A stretch of 64,000 nt of DNA, from the NCBI GenBank assembly GCA_030998225.1, contig JAPYXD010000701.1:13810501-13874500 (forward strand). The letters run 5' to 3'. Position numbers and translations under genes: made by a program. Source of the stretch: Diplolepis rosae (taxonomy: Eukaryota; Arthropoda; Insecta; Hymenoptera; Diplolepididae). This document shows, piece after piece, positions 47,169 to 57,436 of the stretch. The notes beneath the pieces are model-generated. The model worked only from the letters and a program-made list of their open reading frames with translations, searched no databases and was not told the origin of the DNA. Positions within the stretch are counted from its first letter, which is position 1, and every line of letters starts with the position of its first letter.

Positions 47169-48678
47169 TTCTGCGCATGGACCTGCCTGCTGGAACGAGC
47201 ATCGTCGGCTTCGCGGATGACGCACTTGTCGTGTGCGCCGCTGACGACGTCAGAATCCTAGAGCTGAGGATCAATGAAAGTCTGTGGCGAGCAAAGCGCT
47301 GGTTGGATAGCAGAGGCCTTAAAATGGCCCCTGAGAAAACCGAGGCTTTGCTCGTTACGGACAGGAGATCCTTCCAAAATCCGAGGATCGTTCTCGGAGA
47401 GCATGAAGTCGAGTGGAAAACAAGCATTATTTACCTGGGGGTGCAGCTGGATCGTAGGCTTAGCTTTGGCGAACACCTAAAGATTGCAGCTGCCAAAGCC
47501 ATCCAATGTGGAGCGATCTTGGCCCGGCTTATGCCAAACATTGGTGGACCCAGGGAAGCGAAAAGAAGACTGGTGGCAAGCGTGGTCCATTCGAAGCTGC
47601 TTTATGCAGCTCCGGTCTGGGCCAATGCCTTGCAAAACCATGCTATCCAGAAGAAGCTGTTCTCGGCGCAGAGACTTGTCGCGCTGAGAATAGTTTCGGC
47701 ATATAGAACTATTTCGACGAGCGCTATGCTGGTCCTGGCGAGCGTCCCGCCAATAGATTTATTGGCGGAGGAAAGGCAGGAAACCTTTCAGCTTCGCAAG
47801 GAGCTTACCTGCGCCGACCTGCATGAAATCGCTCGCGCGAAGGAGGCCATCCGCAAGAATGGAAGGCGCAGACTCGTCGAGAAATAGAAGATGAGATGGC
47901 ATGGTGAGCAGTCAGGGAGATGGACCTACCGCCTGATCCCGGAGCTCGCCACCTGGCTGAACAGAAAGCACGGGGAAGTCGGCTTTTACTTGGCGCAAGT
48001 GCTCTCAGGCCATGGCTGTTTTAACGCGTACCTGAGGCGCTTTAAGAAGAGAGACGAGGAGACGTGTAGCTACTGCGATTTCCCGGTGGATAACGCAGAG
48101 CACGCACTCTTCGTCTGCGCAAAATGGGGTATGGCTAGGGAGGTCCTCGGTCAGGCGGTGGGTTCCGAACTTACTCCTGACACGATGGTCCCTCTCATGC
48201 TCCAGTCTGAACGGTTCTGGACGCTCATCGAATCATTCGTCACACTTGTGATGAAGACGAGAGAACTTGATGGGCGTCGAGAGCGAAGCAACGGGGAGGG
48301 CCAGTAGAAATCGCATCGGGACCTGCACCCGCAATCCTGCGTCTCGGGTAGACTTGACTGTCCGCGTCGTTCGGGGGAGGAATCTGTTTGTTTCTCCCCC
48401 GGGTGGCGCGGCTAGTCGGTTACCCTAGTGGGCGTGTGGCCGCGGATGGAAGGTCCGAGCGAACGGATGACGGAAGAGTCGTACGCGACTTTAATGGAAC
48501 CAACCACCCTTGAAGTTTAAAGCCGAAAGGCGGTTCCGCGGGTGGTGTATTGGTTCGAGAGAGGGGGTTTTTTGGCTTTAACAGGTATGCCTAGACCCGT
48601 CCTAGGAGAGTCCTGTACAACGTCTATAAAAGATTTTGCCATTTTTCCTCCTCACCAAAAAAAAAAAAAAAAAAAAAA
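47169..48678 (+). mobile_element. 5'-truncated R1-clade LINE with poly(A) and 12-bp TSD
   Basis: Flanked by the duplication gcgtttagcgtc at 47157-47168 and 48679-48690. The 3' end is an A run (48658-48678) after a GC-rich 3' region. The 5' end begins inside the reverse transcriptase. Orientation is opposite to the mariner it hit. Base composition is far more GC-rich than the surroundings, as expected of a foreign insertion. R1 itself targets 28S rDNA; this copy sits in a mariner, so it is either a non-targeted R1-clade family or an off-target insertion. Confidence 0.93.
47171..48307 (+). pseudogene. R1-clade reverse transcriptase C-terminal part, one internal stop
   Basis: Open from the truncation point: the catalytic FADD box (IVGFADDALVVCAAD), then AKRWLDSRGLKMAPEKTEAL, IIYLGVQLDRRLSFGEHL and the thumb region KLLYAAPVWANAL. 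An in-frame TAG (47885-47887) follows RRRLVEK. The same frame continues with WTYRLIPELATWLNRKHGEV, FYLAQVLSGHGCFNAYL and a Cys-His knuckle CSYC..H.LFVC (CX2CX8HX4C), the C-terminal zinc knuckle of R1-type ORF2. It ends GEGQ at 48307. Lacks the endonuclease and most of the polymerase palm, so it cannot mobilise itself. Confidence 0.92.
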
Positions 48679-48783
48679 GCGTTTAGCGTCATCGGTGTTT
48701 GTACGACCGCGTTTAAATTTGGCATACCAGCCACAACAGTGGTACCATCTACATATATATCGGAGTGGGAACTTATTGAGTGG

Positions 48784-49895
48784 TGTGTTAGAAGCTCAAA
48801 AACAAGATTAAGACCATAAATTTCAGCAAACAATCGTTTTTATATTAAAGATTTCTTCTAATTTTTTATTACGTTTCATAAAACGGGGGTTGAATCTTTG
48901 TTAACAATTTTTATAAGTTTAACTAATAATTATTATTATTCTAATACAAACACCACTGTAATTAAAATAATTATTACTCACTCATATCACTGCTGATGAC
49001 CATAAAGACACAATATAAAAGGAAAATAATAATCTGCACTCTCTACGTTTGCTTCCAAATTGCTAGAAACGTTAGTAAATTGAGCAATCGGTTGCCCCGC
49101 ACAAGTTTCTCATACTATTTTTTTTTAGAAGTGCGTAAGAAATACTACTTTGAACGTCTGTTTAGCAAGCGATGCTACTGTTATATAGGTCAAGTAGTTA
49201 TTAAAAATAATATGGAATCAGGATTATTTTTTATGTAAAAATTAGTTTGTTAAAAAAATTTTTTTTTATGAAAACGTATAATAAATCCTGTTATATCCGA
49301 ATTATATCTGTTGACATACAAATATTTTTTTACAGTTGTAGACTATTTATGTTCTGAATATAATTTCTGCATTTTTCCAGAATTTTTGGACCTCTGTGTG
49401 AAAAGATACAGATATGTGCATTGGGCGTTCAGGAGGATTTGGTGAAAAAAGTTGGAATTTCCATTTATATCATTTTTATGATTCATTGTCACCTTAATGG
49501 AGTAAGAGTACAACAAAACGACTGAATCATTTTTTTTCTAAGAATAAAGTAGTTAAAAAAAAAATTCGAGAATTTGCATCCATTTTTTGACATTGTTTTC
49601 GCACTCTTTCCTAAAAATATACAATACTAGAAAAATTAACCTTCATATACTGTTTTAAAATAGATATTGCATCTACTCAAATGATCCAACAGCTTATAAA
49701 TCATTCTAAGTTGTCAACAAATTTTTCTCAATCCTTAAAAACGACGTACATTGGAATATACATTAAGTTTGAAATGTTTTAAATAATATACATCAATCGA
49801 TTGGTAGTGTGAGCTAAAATCTTTCTACCTTTGATAGAAAATTAAGTTATTATTTCTAATATGCAGGGGAGAGCCGGGTCCAACGGGCCGCTTAA
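48784..49895. other. AT-rich spacer
   Basis: No gene or element found. 48996-49238 is open on the plus strand but has no motif. Confidence 0.4.
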
Positions 49896-50811
49896 GGGGA
49901 GGTTCTCCTCTTTTTAGCCAAAAATGAAGCGGAATTTGACAATTTACTGTCGGATAATGAAAAGACATACGAACAAAAGGTTATGATGGTTTATTAAGCC
50001 ATCTTTTTAAAATACAAAAGAAAATTCTTTATGACAAAATCTAATATGGTGGGCCCAAAATGGCGGGTCTTGTCATCCTTTGAAAGCGAGACGTTGTTCG
50101 ATAACGTCAAGGTTGTAGCCACTTGTAGTGAACTGAAATCAAGAATTTGTTTTTTATAGTCAAGTTTATAAAATTCCCTATGACTTATACCTATTTCTAA
50201 AGAATTTTCATTAAAAATTATCCAATTCATGCATAATCATAGAAAAAGTTCGATTTTACCCTCTTTTTATTAAAGTTTTTTCTTATCAAACGACTATTAT
50301 TTAACAATTGCTTATGTTTATTTTAGGTATAAGTCATACAAAAAGTCATACTCTTACAGGAACATTTTAGATGAAGTAAATCGGATCAGTAGATCATGAG
50401 CTATGCTTGACGTTAGGATAAACAAAAAGGATTTCGAGATAAACGCGTTTAAAGTTGTAAGTCTCACATACACGTTCCAAGAGAACCATCATCACTGGAT
50501 ACTCGAGTACTCAAGAAAAACCTTGCATCAATTGTTTTTTGCATGTGCTGCTCTGAAACGTAAATATTACCGACTCTACTTCGTTTCGATACATATACAG
50601 TCATTTATGGACATCCGTGGCCGCGCAGTAGAATGGCACCTGAGCGTTCCTCCGCGCGCGCATGTTTGGCGCATCAAAGACGCTTTAATAAGATAAATAT
50701 GCTGCGGATCGAAAAATCCTTTTGCACAAATATTCTAGGCATTCATACCTTTCATTTGATAAAAACAAAAAAAATCGATTTTTTGAAAAAAAAAAAGAGG
50801 AGAACCTCCCC
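49896..50811. mobile_element. 0.9-kb TTAA-flanked element
   Basis: TTAA at 49892-49895 and 50812-50815; inverted ends ggggaggttctcctcttttt and the complement. piggyBac-type target and size, but no transposase. A plus-strand frame (50403-50696, 97 codons) is the longest inside and has no recognised motif. Confidence 0.88.
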
Positions 50812-51848
50812 TTAAGTTTAAACGATCATAGTTTTCCAAAAATGTGTTAAATTACTTCAAAAAATATGATATTGGGGAAACTATTCTACTCTAATGGAAC
50901 TAAACGGCACTGGAAAAGAATATAAATCCAATTAGCATTAGAGAAATTGTGAAAGATGCGCATTTTACACGTTTTGAAAAATGGGCGGACAAGTTGAAGC
51001 AAATTGATAATTTACTGATGATTATTGAATATTCATAAATTTAATGATAAATCAATCATATTTTAGCAAAATATATATTTCCCATCTAATATATTATATA
51101 CTGATAGCCTTAAGTAAAAAAAATACAAAGTTAAGTGAAACTATCTCTAATATCATTGCGATTCATCAAAATATTGTGTTATAAATCATTAAAGCTGACT
51201 TAATCAATTTTATGTTTCTGAAATCAATAGACCTTATTATCACTGAAATTCAAGTCAGTAATATTAACTGAGAATTTTCCGTACAGTCCCATGCATTAAC
51301 AGCAACTGCAGTTTTCGGTAACTGTGAAGAATTTTTCCAGTTAATTCAATAGAAATTGCCAGTTTACTTATACTAACTGACTTTTTCAGTTGTGTTTCAC
51401 GACAATATAATTTTTGAGTTAAAGTAACCGAGCTTCATTGCTGTACGAAGTACAGTTACATTTTAAATGATAACTGATTTTATTATTCATGATAACATAA
51501 TACTTTGAGTCAAAGTAATTATATTTTAATCTTTCCTTTAAATGAAAAAATAATCCGTTTTATTGACTCAAGATATAGTATTGAAAGAATATATTTGTTA
51601 AGAACATTATATATCAATTTGATAAGGGAGCGATAACGCAACATTATTTCAAAATCTTTACCTTTAATAAATGATCCGTGACTTATTAGAATCGCATCAT
51701 TTTAAAAAATTTGTCTTGAAGCGATGAGAAACAAAATTTTGGCGAAAATAAAATCCATTAATAAATTTATTTTCCTGTATTACAAATTTTTTTCAAGAAA
51801 AATTATCCTTTTTCTTTTAAATGATCCAAACAAATTTGTCCAAACATA
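50812..51848. other. AT-rich spacer with a foldback fragment
   Basis: No gene. About 51660-51830 matches an arm of the AAGGTAGTT foldback family ('cttattagaatcgcat', 'attaataaatttatttt'). Confidence 0.45.
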
Positions 51849-52119
51849 CTCTCTAAATCTGAATCAGTCAAATTTTTACTGATTGAATCAGTGATTTGCC
51901 TTTTCACTGATTCAGCATTGAAAAAATATTTTTCACTGTTAAATCAGTTAATTTTCATTGATCCATCAGTAAAAAACTATTTTTCACTGTTAAACCAGTT
52001 AATTTTCACTGAATTAATCAGTGAAATTTGACTGATTCACAGTATCCTCTTTTTAACTATTTCAATCAGTCAAATTTCACTGATAATCAGTAGATTTTGA
52101 CTAATTCATATTTAGAGAG
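51849..52119. repeat. CTCTCTAAAT-ended MITE, copy 2
   Basis: Ends ctctctaaatctgaatcagt and ctaattcatatttagagag. Same internal 'aatcagtgaaa' words as copy 1, flanked by gta/gta-type sequence. Confidence 0.87.
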
Positions 52120-52867
52120 TACGTCTTTCAATTTGTATTCCTCGAAAAGTACTACTTTAATTCTACTAAATGAATTGATAGAAACTTTGATGTAGCTTGA
52201 AAGAATGATCTATTTTTTGAAGTAGTGATTAGTCCAAGGAAAAATGTTTTTCCTAATGTTTTTCAATGCCTAAAATAATATAAAAATTCCGTATTTCACG
52301 CTTCACCGTAAATACACTTTTCTGCGATTTTATGGAAGCAAAGACTAATGGAAGTAAAGTCGGCATTACACGCACGAGCGCCTGCTCTTGGGCACGTAGC
52401 TTTATAACCGAGGCAACCATAAAATATACGATTCAAGTGCTAAGCATTCTGAAATTCCGCCCTGATTCTTTCTACGACCGAAGGTGAAGGCTCAATCTAT
52501 TTCATTTTTTACCTTTCTTACATACGCTACTTACCTTCACTCCCCACTCTTCTCACTTCATTTTCATCTTTTACTATTTTTATGCATACACTGAAACAAA
52601 AGTTTCTTCAAAAAATTCTGATTTGATTATATAGGTTTAATATTCTTTCCTGTTTATTCATGGAGAAAAAAAATCTGTTTGATTTACTAAGTCTACAAAT
52701 TAAAATATGCGGAGAAACTCTTTATTATAAAATCTAGTATTATTATATTTATTTTTACTAACAATCAATAGGAAAAGAAGATATAACGTCATCTTTTTCG
52801 AAATTACTATTTTGAATATTAAACTATGGAGTTACCGATAATATTTGAGAAAATGGTGAGATAATTG
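52120..52867. other. Spacer between two MITE copies
   Basis: No gene. A GC-richer strip at about 52350-52500 carries no recognised motif. Confidence 0.4.
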
Positions 52868-53136
52868 CTCTCTAAATCTGAATCAGTTAAATTTTCATTG
52901 ATTGAATCAGTGATTTGCCTTTTCACTGATTCATCAGTGAAAAAATATTTTTCAGTATTAAATCCGTTCATTTTCACTGATTCATCAGTGAAAAATATTC
53001 TAACTGTTAAATTAGTCAATTTTCACTAAAATAATCAGTGAAATTTGACTGATTTACAGTAACCTCTTTTTAGCTATTTCAATCAGTCAAATTTTACTGA
53101 TAATCATTAGATTTTGACTAATTCATATTTAGAGAG
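52868..53136. repeat. CTCTCTAAAT-ended MITE, copy 3
   Basis: Ends ctctctaaatctgaatcagt and catatttagagag; collinear with copy 2 throughout. Confidence 0.87.
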
Positions 53137-54599
53137 TGTACTTATGCCTCAAAACAAAAGCAAGTTTATTTCCTGAAATAATAAAATCATGATTGTCACA
53201 TAGAACTAATTATTGAATTAAACCCAATAAATGTTTCATTAATTCTGAAATAGAATTTTAAGTTTACAAAAAACAATAGTAAAGTCACATCTTCTATCTA
53301 ACCGAATTACCATAGTCTTTTGGAGTAATAATATCAAATTTTTTTTATTTTCTACGTTATTTTCTATTGTAATTATTAGATCTTGCTTATAACTTTTCTT
53401 TGTTCATGCTTCGAGCTACGGCTGTTTATGTTTATTGTTTATTGTTGACCCATTTTTTTCTTATCGCTTTTTACCAAATTTTAACGCTTATTTTCTATTT
53501 CACATATTTTCTTAAAAAATGGAATTTTTGATTTTCAGTATTTAAAATCAGATTTCAAATTCTTTTATTTGAATTTAAAATCAAAATATAATATATTGAT
53601 CTTGTCAAAAAATGTCCTACAGAGAATTTGTAGACCTAATTTAGGCAAATAATTTTTCATCTCAACGTTTTTTTCGTATGTTACATGTTTTGTTTAAATA
53701 ATGGAATTTTAGAATTTTAATCGTATTTTTTTAAATAAAGGGTCACAACTGGTTTGAAATTGTGAAAATTTCGATTTTTTTGTTGTTGCATTTTTCAACA
53801 GCACAGCAAGCGCTTTTCGAAGAAGAGGAAGATGAATTGTATGGGCCTGGACTAGCAGATTAGTTCTAGTTATAATATTTAAAAATTTATAACAATGAAG
53901 TCAGTATTTTTATCTTTAAACGCGTTTTTCTCAAAACTACATTTTTCAAATTTGCTGCAGCTGTAACTCGATAAAAAATCATCCGATCGACTTGGGTCTT
54001 TTTTTTAGCTTATTGTGTACTTGTTTTTCCATACAATGACCCTTGGGTTTTATGATTGGATACAAAATATAATTTTGCCAAAAACCATCAGATTTTTGAG
54101 CAAAATTAAAATTTTTATTTCAAAAATCTGCCATTTTGTTGCATTTGAATTTTTTTTTACAATCGAGGGTCATTGTGTAGGAAATATATTCTAGTTTGAT
54201 AAAATTTTTGGTTTTTTTTATTTCAGGCATTGTGAAGGCATCACTGCAGCAGTGCGAGAAAGTTTTTTTTAAGACTCAGGAAATGGTGGATAACTTGCTG
54301 AAAATGGAATATTTTCATTTGTCACAATTACTTTGTATTCATTATTTATGCACAAATATATCTGCAAAATTTTAAAACATTTGATGCAATACTTTTTTTT
54401 AAAGTATTGCAAAAATCACCTTTTTTTCAGGTGGTCAAACTAGTTGTGCCTCTTAAAATGAAATATATACGTTTTATTAAAAGCTATGTAAGACAAAATT
54501 TGTATATCTTATTGAAACGAACAGCTTTGTAAACTTACGTTTATTTCGTACAATTTTGTATAATAATATTTGATTGTATTGGATTTTTCACTCAAAGAT
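53137..54599. other. AT-rich region with a possible terminal exon
   Basis: About 53480-53740 matches the hAT-like family in reverse. At 53802-53863 a strong pyrimidine tract plus cag precedes a short frame ending FEEEEDELYGPGLAD and a stop. It looks like a last coding exon, but no upstream exon was found. The remainder is dispersed repeat. Confidence 0.35.
53802..53863 (+). CDS. Candidate 3'-terminal exon (acidic C-terminus)
   Basis: The tract ttttttgttgttgcattttt then caacag is a textbook acceptor. The frame continues QQALFEEEEDELYGPGLAD and stops at TAG. Only 20 codons, so chance cannot be excluded; no partner exon identified. Confidence 0.2.
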
Positions 54600-54780
54600 G
54601 AGTAACATTCAGGTCGGCCAAATGAAGTTGATGATGACCAAATCAAAGTCATAATCGAATCGGATCATCATGTAACTGTGCGAGAAATTGAAGAAATGTT
54701 AAAAATACCAAAATCAACAATCGACCGTCATATACAACGTCTTGGACTTGTTAAAAAACGTGATACCGTGATGACAGTCA
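54600..54780 (+). pseudogene. mariner transposase N-terminal fragment
   Basis: Reads GRPNEVDDDQIKVIIESDHH, then VTVREIEEMLKIPKSTIDRH and IQRLGLVKKRD. This is the second HTH region of mellifera-type mariner transposases (GRP..D..L..II..D...T.REIAE.L...STV.RHL). Both sides are truncated. Confidence 0.8.
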
Positions 54781-55176
54781 TAAACGCATCGCAGTGATAT
54801 GACAATTACAATATAGAAACTTCATTATATTCTGAACTGTGAAAACTTACGATTTGTGAGAAGAAGCTCGGTAGTCCCTCTGCTAGCAAAAATTGTAAAT
54901 TAAAAAGGCGCCACATTCAAATTAAAAAAATATATTACTATATCGGGTACCGACAAATAATCGCAACGGGCACATGGAGTGTTTCTCGGGTAATGTCGAA
55001 AACGTTCGGCTTATCTGACGTCACTCGGCAGTACATTTACTATTTCCAATGGGAATTTTGGCAACGTATTATTCCAATATATGAAGTATTCGATTGTAAA
55101 ATATTTAAGTCTTTCTTTCTTCATTGTTCATTACTATTGACAATGGTAATTTCACCAAATTATTTTGCAATTTATA
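54781..55176. other. Spacer
   Basis: No recognised feature; a chance frame at 54993-55268 runs into the next element's terminal repeat. Confidence 0.4.
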
Positions 55177-56365
55177 AGGGCTTTTCCAATAGGGACATAA
55201 CAATTTCGTATCTTTATATGAACACACCCTTAAACTGTATCAATGAACTGTCAATGTCAACACGTTAGATAAAGTCAACATTTCCATAATGGTAAAGTTC
55301 ACGAACCAGCAACGTTTGGAAATTATTAAAAATTACTACCGAAATTCTGAGTTGGTGGTCGCAACTTTAATTTTAATTACACTATTGGATGTTCCGGTGC
55401 CAAAAAGAAGTCGTATTGCTCGAAGCGAAGAAATAATCGCAGCCGTAAGTGCATCGATTCAAAATGAGCCAAATCAAACGATTCCATGTTGTTCTCAAGA
55501 AGTTGTCATCGCTCAAACGATACTGTGGCGTATTATGCGAAAAGATCTTGGCCTACATGCTTTCAAGATTAAATTGACTCAAGAACTAAAGCCACTTTAT
55601 CATTTGAATCACCGAAACTTCTCCAATTGGGCTCTGGCAAAGCTTCAGCGATGAAGCTCATTTCTGGCTCAATGGCTTTGTTAATGAGTAAAATATGCGT
55701 TATTGGTCAGCAACAAACCCAAATGTGCTTCTTGAGACACCGTTGCATCCGCAAAAAGTGACTGTTTGGTGCGGTTTTCATGCCGGAGGTGTGATTGGGC
55801 CGTATTTTTTCGTGGATGAAAACGACCGTCATGTTACCGTCAATGGAGAGCGCTATCGTGCTATGTTGGAAGATTATTTGTGGCCAGAATTGGATGAACT
55901 TGACATCAACGATATGTGGTTTCAACAAGACGGTGCCACTAGCCACACAGCACGCGTCATATTCGATTTATTGAAGGGCAAATTCGGTGAACGTGTTATC
56001 TCGAGAAATGGTCCGGTCGAATGACCGCCTCGTTCATGCGATCTAACGCCATTGGTTTTTTTTATGGGGCCATATCAAGTCACTGGTCTATGCCAACAAG
56101 CCAGCAACTTTAGACGACCTCAAAGACAATATCCAACGCGAAATTGCCAACGTTTCGGTCGATATGTGTGCCAGAGTGGTGGAAAATTGGGTCCAAAGAA
56201 TCGACCGCTGTAAACGGGCTCGTGGTGGTCATATGACCGATATCGAATTTCATTCATAAAATGTAATGCTTGCACTACACCCACAATGAATTTGAAGTCA
56301 ATATCTCAAATATTTATGTGTTTTATTCATAGATAAAATTGTTATGCCCCTATTGGAAAACCCTT
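55177..56365 (+). mobile_element. Near full-length DD41D-like Tc1/mariner element
   Basis: Ends agggcttttccaataggg and, in complement, aagggttttccaatagggg, TA at 55175-55176 and 56366-56367. About 1.19 kb. Same family as 36000-36736 (AAGGGTTTTCCCAATA-type ends). Confidence 0.88.
55289..56259 (+). pseudogene. DD41D-like transposase, degenerate
   Basis: Starts MVKFTNQQRLEIIKNYYRNS, loses part of the HTH region by deletion after SELVVAT, and continues LWRIMRKDLGLHAFKIKLTQ. Near 55650 a frameshift precedes SDEAHFWLNGFVNE, then a stop. Then come MRYWSATNPNVL, VTVWCGFHAGGVIGPYFF and QQDGATSHTARVIFDLL, with a stop (W lost) after NGPVE. The last acidic motif CDLTPL.FF is altered: the expected D codon is damaged by a small deletion. 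Counting from the second Asp, about 41 residues separate it from the third position, the rosa-like DD41D spacing. The C-terminus DRCKRARGGHMTDIEFHS is kept. Confidence 0.88.
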
Positions 56366-56450
56366 TATTATTCAAAAGACCAATTCTTGCATTGATAGTT
56401 TTACTTTTTATTTATATAGGTATCACTGAAAAATAGTGAGATTATTACTT

Positions 56451-57271
56451 CATAAAAGTTTTGTTCATTTCTTTGGCATAGGGTCAGTTTCTTCTTATTA
56501 TCTTTGATTAAAATTATTATTATTAGATTTAAAAATGCGCAAAAAAGAAAAGAAAGGAAGGCAAACGTTTCGGCCACATATGGGGGCCCTCTTCAGTGCC
56601 ATAAATTCAAAGATTCATTCAAAATTTCAGTAAAGGATTAGAATATAGAAGATAAGTAAAAAAAATAATTATCATAGACAGTAAAAACTTATCTCATAGC
56701 TTGCAATTTAAAATGAAAAATTATCATAGACAGTAAAAACTTATCTCATAGCTTGCAATGTAAAATAAATGTCAAACTTGTTCGCGTTTTGCCATTTAGA
56801 ATCAATTTGGCATCTTTCTTTAATAATAAACATTTTTTGAAAAAAATTCCGGTCAGTTCGTGTACAAAATCTTTTATACTTTTTCATTTTATCCGGTTTT
56901 TATTCATAGTGAACTTCAAATTTTTTTCCATTCGTGATGCTGCATACTGGACTACTTCATTTTAAATTGCAAGCTATGAGATAAGTTTTTACTGTCTATG
57001 ATAATTATTTTTTTTACTTATCTTCTATATTCTAATCCTTTACTGAAATTTTGAATGAATCTTTGAATTTATGGCACTGAAGAGGGCCCCCAATGTGGCC
57101 GAAACGTTTGCCTTCCTTTCTTTTCTTTTTTGCGCATTTTTAAATCTAATAATAATAATTTTAATCAAAGATAATAAGAAGAAACTGACCCTATGCCAAA
57201 GAAATGAACAAAACTTTTATGAATATGGGTCAATACAATAATAGACATGCTATCAAGCATGTCACTTTGAA
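56451..57271. mobile_element. Inverted-arm retroelement-like insertion, Penelope-like? copy 1
   Basis: Flanked by the 10-bp direct repeat attattactt (56441-56450, 57272-57281). Arms of about 270 bp (56451-56720 and 56955-57222) are inverted copies; a tail of about 49 bp follows only the right arm. A 37-bp block (atcatagacagtaaaaactt..) is duplicated at 56673 and 56721. No reverse transcriptase found. Inverted arms, one-sided tail, TSD and hammerhead-like motifs recall Penelope-like pseudo-LTRs. Confidence 0.5.
57077..57104 (+). ncRNA. Hammerhead-like core motif (degenerate)
   Basis: CTGAAGA, then a GC-rich hairpin-capable segment (ggcc..ggcc), then GAAAC: the order of the conserved hammerhead core CUGANGA / stem II / GAAA. 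A mirror copy is at 56568-56596 on the minus strand. A clear cleavage-site triplet and stem I were not identified, so activity is unproven. Confidence 0.3.
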
Positions 57272-57303
57272 ATTATTACTTCAGTTCATCAATAAAACTC
57301 AAT

Positions 57304-57436
57304 CTGTAAAACAGGTTTCACTGATCAACTTTTAGTGAAATACTACTGATTGTCAGCGAAATATCCACATAAGTTAAAGAGTAATCCATTTCCAGCTATT
57401 TTATTAGTGAACTCTCACTTATTCAAATTTAGAGAG
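57304..57436. repeat. CTCTCTAAAT-ended MITE, partial copy 4
   Basis: Only the right part (ending attcaaatttagagag) with diverged cactgat words. Confidence 0.65.

Larger units (their letters stand above)
40984..48783 (-). mobile_element. Degenerate irritans-type mariner split by four later insertions
   Basis: Outer ends tcactcaataagtttcc (40984) and complement of aacttattgagtgg (48783), left TA at 40982-40983. Mariner sequence survives in five minus-strand pieces: 48783-48691, 47168-47027, 43299-43270, 42854-42743 and 41651-40984. Read in order they give WYAKFKRGRTNTDDAKRSDR, VHKIVLGDRKLKLREI, ISKDSVF/TIVHESLGMRKLF, EHKQQRVEDSKRCLKVFKRGN/KNDCLRWYVTMDKTW and HQDNAPRYKS..HPPYSPD. Frame is kept across the TA and foldback joins once one target copy is removed. 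The N-terminal region and the third catalytic Asp are lost or frameshifted, so the mariner was already dead or died here. Confidence 0.9.
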
